Origin: Bacteroides faecalis
GTDB lineage: Bacteria > Bacteroidota > Bacteroidia > Bacteroidales > Bacteroidaceae
Length of the DNA stretch: 64,000 bases
Assembly: GCF_003865075.1 (NCBI RefSeq)
Contig: NZ_BHWB01000002.1
Location: forward strand, 62,001 to 126,000
Direction of reading: 5' to 3'
Each line of letters starts with the position of its first letter. The stretch's first letter is position 1. Below, piece after piece: positions 63,770-64,000 of this stretch. The notes under the pieces are model-generated. The model was not told the DNA's origin and made no database searches. It saw only the letters and a list, made by a program, of their open reading frames with translations. The translations under genes and the position numbers were made by a program.

Positions 63770-64000
63770 TTATTTAGCATCTCCGCTAAGTTTGACCAAA
63801 AATGGAGCATTCTTCGCATTACAATACACCGTAATAGTTTTATTAAAATGCTCTGGATGTCCCGCCTGATAATATACTTTAATCGGTATCGATTTACCTG
63901 GTGAAACAGGTTGCTTATCATACTCCACAACCGTACATCCACAAGATGTTACCATTTCATTTATCACTAAAGGATTCTCTCCCGTATTGGTGATTTGAAT
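63770..64000 (-). CDS. DUF1573 protein, C-terminal part (runs off window)
   Basis: The frame stays open to the window edge (IQITNTGENPLVINEMVTSC continuing GCTVVEYDKQPVSPGKSIPI), a DUF1573 domain with the CGC motif where the family has CSC/CGC. The internal ATG at 63967 is not the true start. It lies 55 bases upstream of the O-antigen ligase-like gene and is probably in the same operon. Confidence 0.85.
   Translation of the reverse strand: MQITNTGENPLVINEMVTSCGCTVVEYDKQPVSPGKSIPIKVYYQAGHPEHFNKTITVYCNAKNAPFLVKLSGDAK

Noticed and set aside
1..64000. CRISPR array, tRNA or rRNA genes
   Set aside because: No regularly spaced repeat array, cloverleaf or rRNA-like stretch was recognised by reading; a dedicated scan was not possible.

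Overview
The window looks like a Bacteroides chromosome (order Bacteroidales). Many genes are preceded by the Bacteroidetes -7 box TAnnTTTG. Family content also points there: NVEALA peptide, BF3164-type propeller lipoprotein, DUF4080 radical SAM protein, HU-HIG DNA-binding relic, DUF2582 and C_GCAxxG_C_C proteins, and Bacteroides-type tyrosine recombinases. The species cannot be fixed from the sequence alone. No rRNA, tRNA or CRISPR array was seen.

Layout. 0-0.7 kb: the N-terminal part of an integrase of an element lying mostly left of the window, with four GGTGTATG repeats upstream of it. 0.7-13 kb: mostly core genes (ppdK, an RlmD-type methyltransferase, an RluA-type pseudouridine synthase, a small lipoprotein, a DUF4080 radical SAM protein, map, rmuC) plus an AT-rich stretch holding a frameshifted HU-like pseudogene. 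13.2-29.3 kb: a long run of leftward genes described below. 29.4-30.9 kb: an invertible promoter segment and a tyrosine recombinase. 30.9-35.5 kb: GC-rich, decayed mobile-element genes with frameshifts and several strong inverted repeats. 35.9-48.4 kb: core genes again (a Crp-like regulator and acyltransferase, a CPA2 antiporter, lepA, yjbQ, exonuclease III, an Nramp transporter, yebC, pheT). 48.9-57.9 kb: a four-gene RND efflux operon with two different permeases. 58.7-64 kb: a Bacteroides surface-peptide locus (DUF1573, BF3164-like lipoprotein, NVEALA peptide, O-antigen-ligase/TPR protein).

The most striking part is 14.1-29.6 kb. A 37-residue peptide gene at 22120-22233 (minus strand), missed by ordinary ORF calling, lies directly ahead of six tightly packed or overlapping genes: SPASM radical SAM, B12-binding radical SAM, SPASM radical SAM, YcaO, SPASM radical SAM and M42 aminopeptidase. 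This reads as a RiPP biosynthetic cluster with a Cys/Trp/His-rich core (WCDHC...GHP). It has no visible exporter and no E1-like or TfuA partner for the YcaO. Upstream, in the same direction and with only short gaps, is a second module: a CDC48-like AAA ATPase, small zinc-ribbon proteins sharing a C-terminal motif, TPR/Sel1 and membrane proteins, and unknowns.

Ahead of both modules are two 29-bp sites in inverted orientation. Each has 11-bp arms (ATATCCGTTTC / GAAACGGATAT) around a 7-bp asymmetric spacer, the layout of a tyrosine-recombinase crossover site. They enclose a Bacteroides promoter box that here points away from the operon, and a tyrosine recombinase gene ends 20 bp beyond the right site. 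I read this as a phase-variable switch, OFF in this assembly, controlling the AAA module and probably the RiPP cluster. This is an inference from sequence layout, and neither module's function is known.
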